NCBI RefSeq assembly: GCF_040126305.1
Contig: NZ_CP149511.1
Span: 62,001-126,000, forward strand
Length of the DNA stretch: 64,000 nt
DNA from: Pararhizobium sp. A13
GTDB taxonomy: Bacteria; Pseudomonadota; Alphaproteobacteria; Rhizobiales; Rhizobiaceae
Reading direction: 5' to 3'
Shown: one piece after another, positions 62,811-64,000 of the stretch
How positions within the stretch are numbered: position 1 is the stretch's first letter
Layout: every line of letters starts with the position of its first letter
The notes under the pieces: model-generated
Told to the model about the DNA's origin: nothing
Database searches by the model: none
What the model saw: only the letters and a program-made list of their open reading frames with translations
Translations under genes and position numbers: made by a program

Positions 62811-62941
62811 GGTCGCCTCCCTACTTTCGCTGGTTGTAAACTCGTCCCGTCAGTCCCGGCGCCTATGATGCAGCTCGCCGAGCGCAATGACTTTCTGGAT
62901 ATCCAGTTGGCTGTGGGACCTCATAGTTCAGACACAGCGCG

Positions 62942-63190
62942 TCATGGCAAAGCGGCTGGCCAGTCGTTGGATGGATCGGGATCGCTGGATGGACGAAGTG
63001 CGGGGCCTTCGGCGTAGGACAGCCGCAGCCTTTTTAGCCCCTCTTCTACCGCGGTGATTGTCTCGATCGTGCTCCAACCCTTGGTGGTTGCTTCTGCGAC
63101 GAGTTCCCGCAGGGCGCATTCAATCGCCTCCTGGCAGGAGGCATCGCGATCCAAAAGGGTTACTCGATGTCTTGGTGCTTCGGTTGTCAT
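62942..63190 (-). CDS. Small hypothetical protein
   Basis: 82 residues (MTTEAPRHRVTLLDRDASCQ, EAIECALRELVAEATTKGWS, TIETITAVEEGLKRLRLSYA). AAGGAG before the ATG. Helical, acidic then basic; I recognise no domain, though similar proteins occur on rhizobial plasmids. Upstream element shared with the 61654-61929 gene. Confidence 0.6.
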   Translation of the reverse strand: MTTEAPRHRVTLLDRDASCQEAIECALRELVAEATTKGWSTIETITAVEEGLKRLRLSYAEGPALRPSSDPDPSNDWPAALP

Positions 63191-63206
63191 CGTGCGCTCC
63201 TTTTGC

Positions 63207-63240
63207 CCTAGAACATAAGGAACGCTTAATTTGTTCCTTT
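63207..63240 (-). promoter_or_regulatory. Shared upstream element (copy 2)
   Basis: CTAGAACATAAGGAACG (63208-63224) and TTGTTCCTT (63231-63239) on the plus strand. On the minus strand, AAGGAAC-N9-GTTCCTT makes a perfect inverted repeat, which copy 1 keeps only in part. GAAC-N5-GAAC is present, but the LexA box of alphaproteobacteria needs seven bases between, so it is not an obvious SOS site. Confidence 0.55.
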
Positions 63241-63564
63241 GTTTTATCTCCAGCGTCGAAACAAAAGCGCCCTTGCAAGTTAAGCCTCAACGAAAAGCCA
63301 GGAGGAAACATCGATGGACTGGAATCGCCTGGAAAGGAATTGGAAACAGAATAAACTGCAAGAACTGGGAACAGTCGGGTAGGCGCCGGACGACGACCTC
63401 GATCGCACTGCTGGCAGGCGATATCAGCTCGAAGGCAAGATCCGGCGTCCCGAGCTGGTTCCGCGGTGGCCACCTCACATCGTGCCGAGCCCTCCGCCCA
63501 GTCCATGGTTGCCGACCGCGGTCGCCGTTTCGCACGGCCGGCGTTACGCGCTCGGCATCGGGTC
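63241..63564. other. 324-bp stretch, nothing recognised
   Basis: Only short overlapping frames; no clear repeat, terminator or conserved leader apart from the operator-like copy at its left end. Confidence 0.5.
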
Positions 63565-63999
63565 TTAGCCGATAAGCTTCCCCGCCCGGGCTGCAATTCT
63601 CTCGTAGGCGTTGTAGGCTGACGCGCGCCGCGGATAGACAACGTCGGTCCAGAGGTGCAGAAGTGCTTTCATGTGCTCACGGCCGGAGCTAAGGCTGACG
63701 ATTGGCGCGTAAGGCGTCATGGCGGTGTTTGCGTCATCGGGATAGAGCCGCGCGAATTCACCAAAGTTCGTAAAGTCCTCGTAGTTGCGAGTCTGGAGCA
63801 GGAAGGATTCGGCAGGAGCGCCTTCGGCCAAAACCACATCGTGGCTATCGAGTACGATGTGGAAGTATTCGATTGTCTCGCGATCTGCCGGTAGGCCGGG
63901 CGCAATCGAAATTCCATTGACAAGCTCCTTCGCCCTGATGAGAAAGCCGTCGATGAAGAGAGCGTGGCCCGGCGAGAGATAGAGATCCCTGTGGGGTGT
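63565..63999 (-). CDS. Hint-domain protein, 5' end outside window
   Basis: The frame is open to the window edge (TPHRDLYLSPGHALFIDGFL); the C-terminal 145 residues are seen. A hedgehog/intein-type Hint domain: DLYLSPGHALFIDG with the conserved His of the block, ELVNGISI, then IEYFHIVLDSHDVVLAEGA and PAESFLL, followed by a tail (LHLWTDVVYPRRASAYN). In Rhizobiales such Hint_2 proteins are usually large secreted or self-processing proteins. The function is not determined here. Confidence 0.8.
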   Translation of the reverse strand, partial: TPHRDLYLSPGHALFIDGFLIRAKELVNGISIAPGLPADRETIEYFHIVLDSHDVVLAEGAPAESFLLQTRNYEDFTNFGEFARLYPDDANTAMTPYAPIVSLSSGREHMKALLHLWTDVVYPRRASAYNAYERIAARAGKLIG

Positions 64000-64000
64000 C

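Noticed and set aside
63208..63224. GAAC-N5-GAAC as an SOS (LexA) box
   Set aside because: Alphaproteobacterial LexA boxes need seven bases between the half sites; five are present.
1..64000. tRNA, rRNA genes or CRISPR arrays
   Set aside because: No cloverleaf-like or rRNA sequence and no regularly spaced repeats were noticed by eye; a dedicated scan was not possible.

Overview
The window looks like part of a large accessory replicon, a plasmid or chromid, of a rhizobial alphaproteobacterium (Rhizobium/Agrobacterium/Ensifer type). The main evidence is a complete repABC cassette on the minus strand (repA 57347-58546, repB 56318-57343, repC 54949-56163). It carries a predicted counter-transcribed RNA between repB and repC, and candidate operator and partition sites upstream of repA. 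The rest is a mosaic of catabolic operons, transporters, regulators, insertion sequences and many broken genes. No rRNA, tRNA or CRISPR array was seen.

Layout. 0-9 kb: end of an SDR gene, two opposed fragments of an alcohol dehydrogenase, a secreted SnoaL-like protein, an AraC regulator, a class III cyclase with TPRs, a decayed tyrosine recombinase and a ketopantoate-reductase-like gene. 9-13.4 kb: a GntR regulator divergent from a four-gene catabolic operon (citryl-CoA-lyase-like protein, CoA ligase, VOC protein, GST), with GntR-type operators between them. 13.4-16 kb: a 131-bp inverted-repeat element, an aminotransferase remnant and a nucleotidyltransferase. 16-31.4 kb: a long, tightly packed plus-strand cluster. 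It encodes a TetR regulator, thiol-type isomerase, FAD oxidase, molybdopterin S/N-oxide reductase, complete peptide-type ABC importer, two luciferase-like monooxygenases, an acyl-CoA-dehydrogenase-like monooxygenase, a ketopantoate-reductase-like enzyme and a flavin reductase. I read it as an organosulfur uptake and desulfurisation pathway, by inference. Its molybdoenzyme is frameshifted and its flavin reductase lacks its N-terminus.

31.6-37.3 kb: an IS110/IS1111-group element with matching subterminal repeats and a structured non-coding right end, small orphan genes (XRE, a possible PD-(D/E)XK protein, DUF6881) and an IS5-family element. 37.5-46 kb: a 1119-residue SAM-cyclase-ATPase-TPR signalling protein, a truncated serine recombinase, an XRE-cupin regulator divergent from a threonine-dehydratase-like gene with two perfect palindromic operators between them, and two complementary halves of one NADP-reductase gene in permuted order beside a 350-bp element with TTAA repeats. 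46-54.5 kb: a betaine-type binding protein, a StcD-like N-methylproline demethylase, two LysR regulators, an MFS transporter and several gene relics. 54.5-64 kb: repABC, a tyrosine recombinase, a ParE toxin with an internally deleted ParD, small orphan genes (two sharing an upstream element) and the end of a Hint-domain protein.

The dominant theme is repeated insertion and partial deletion: at least a dozen gene remnants sit between intact operons. Intact regulators are mostly paired with divergent operons and visible operators. Starts, promoters and RNA features come from reading alone and were not computed.
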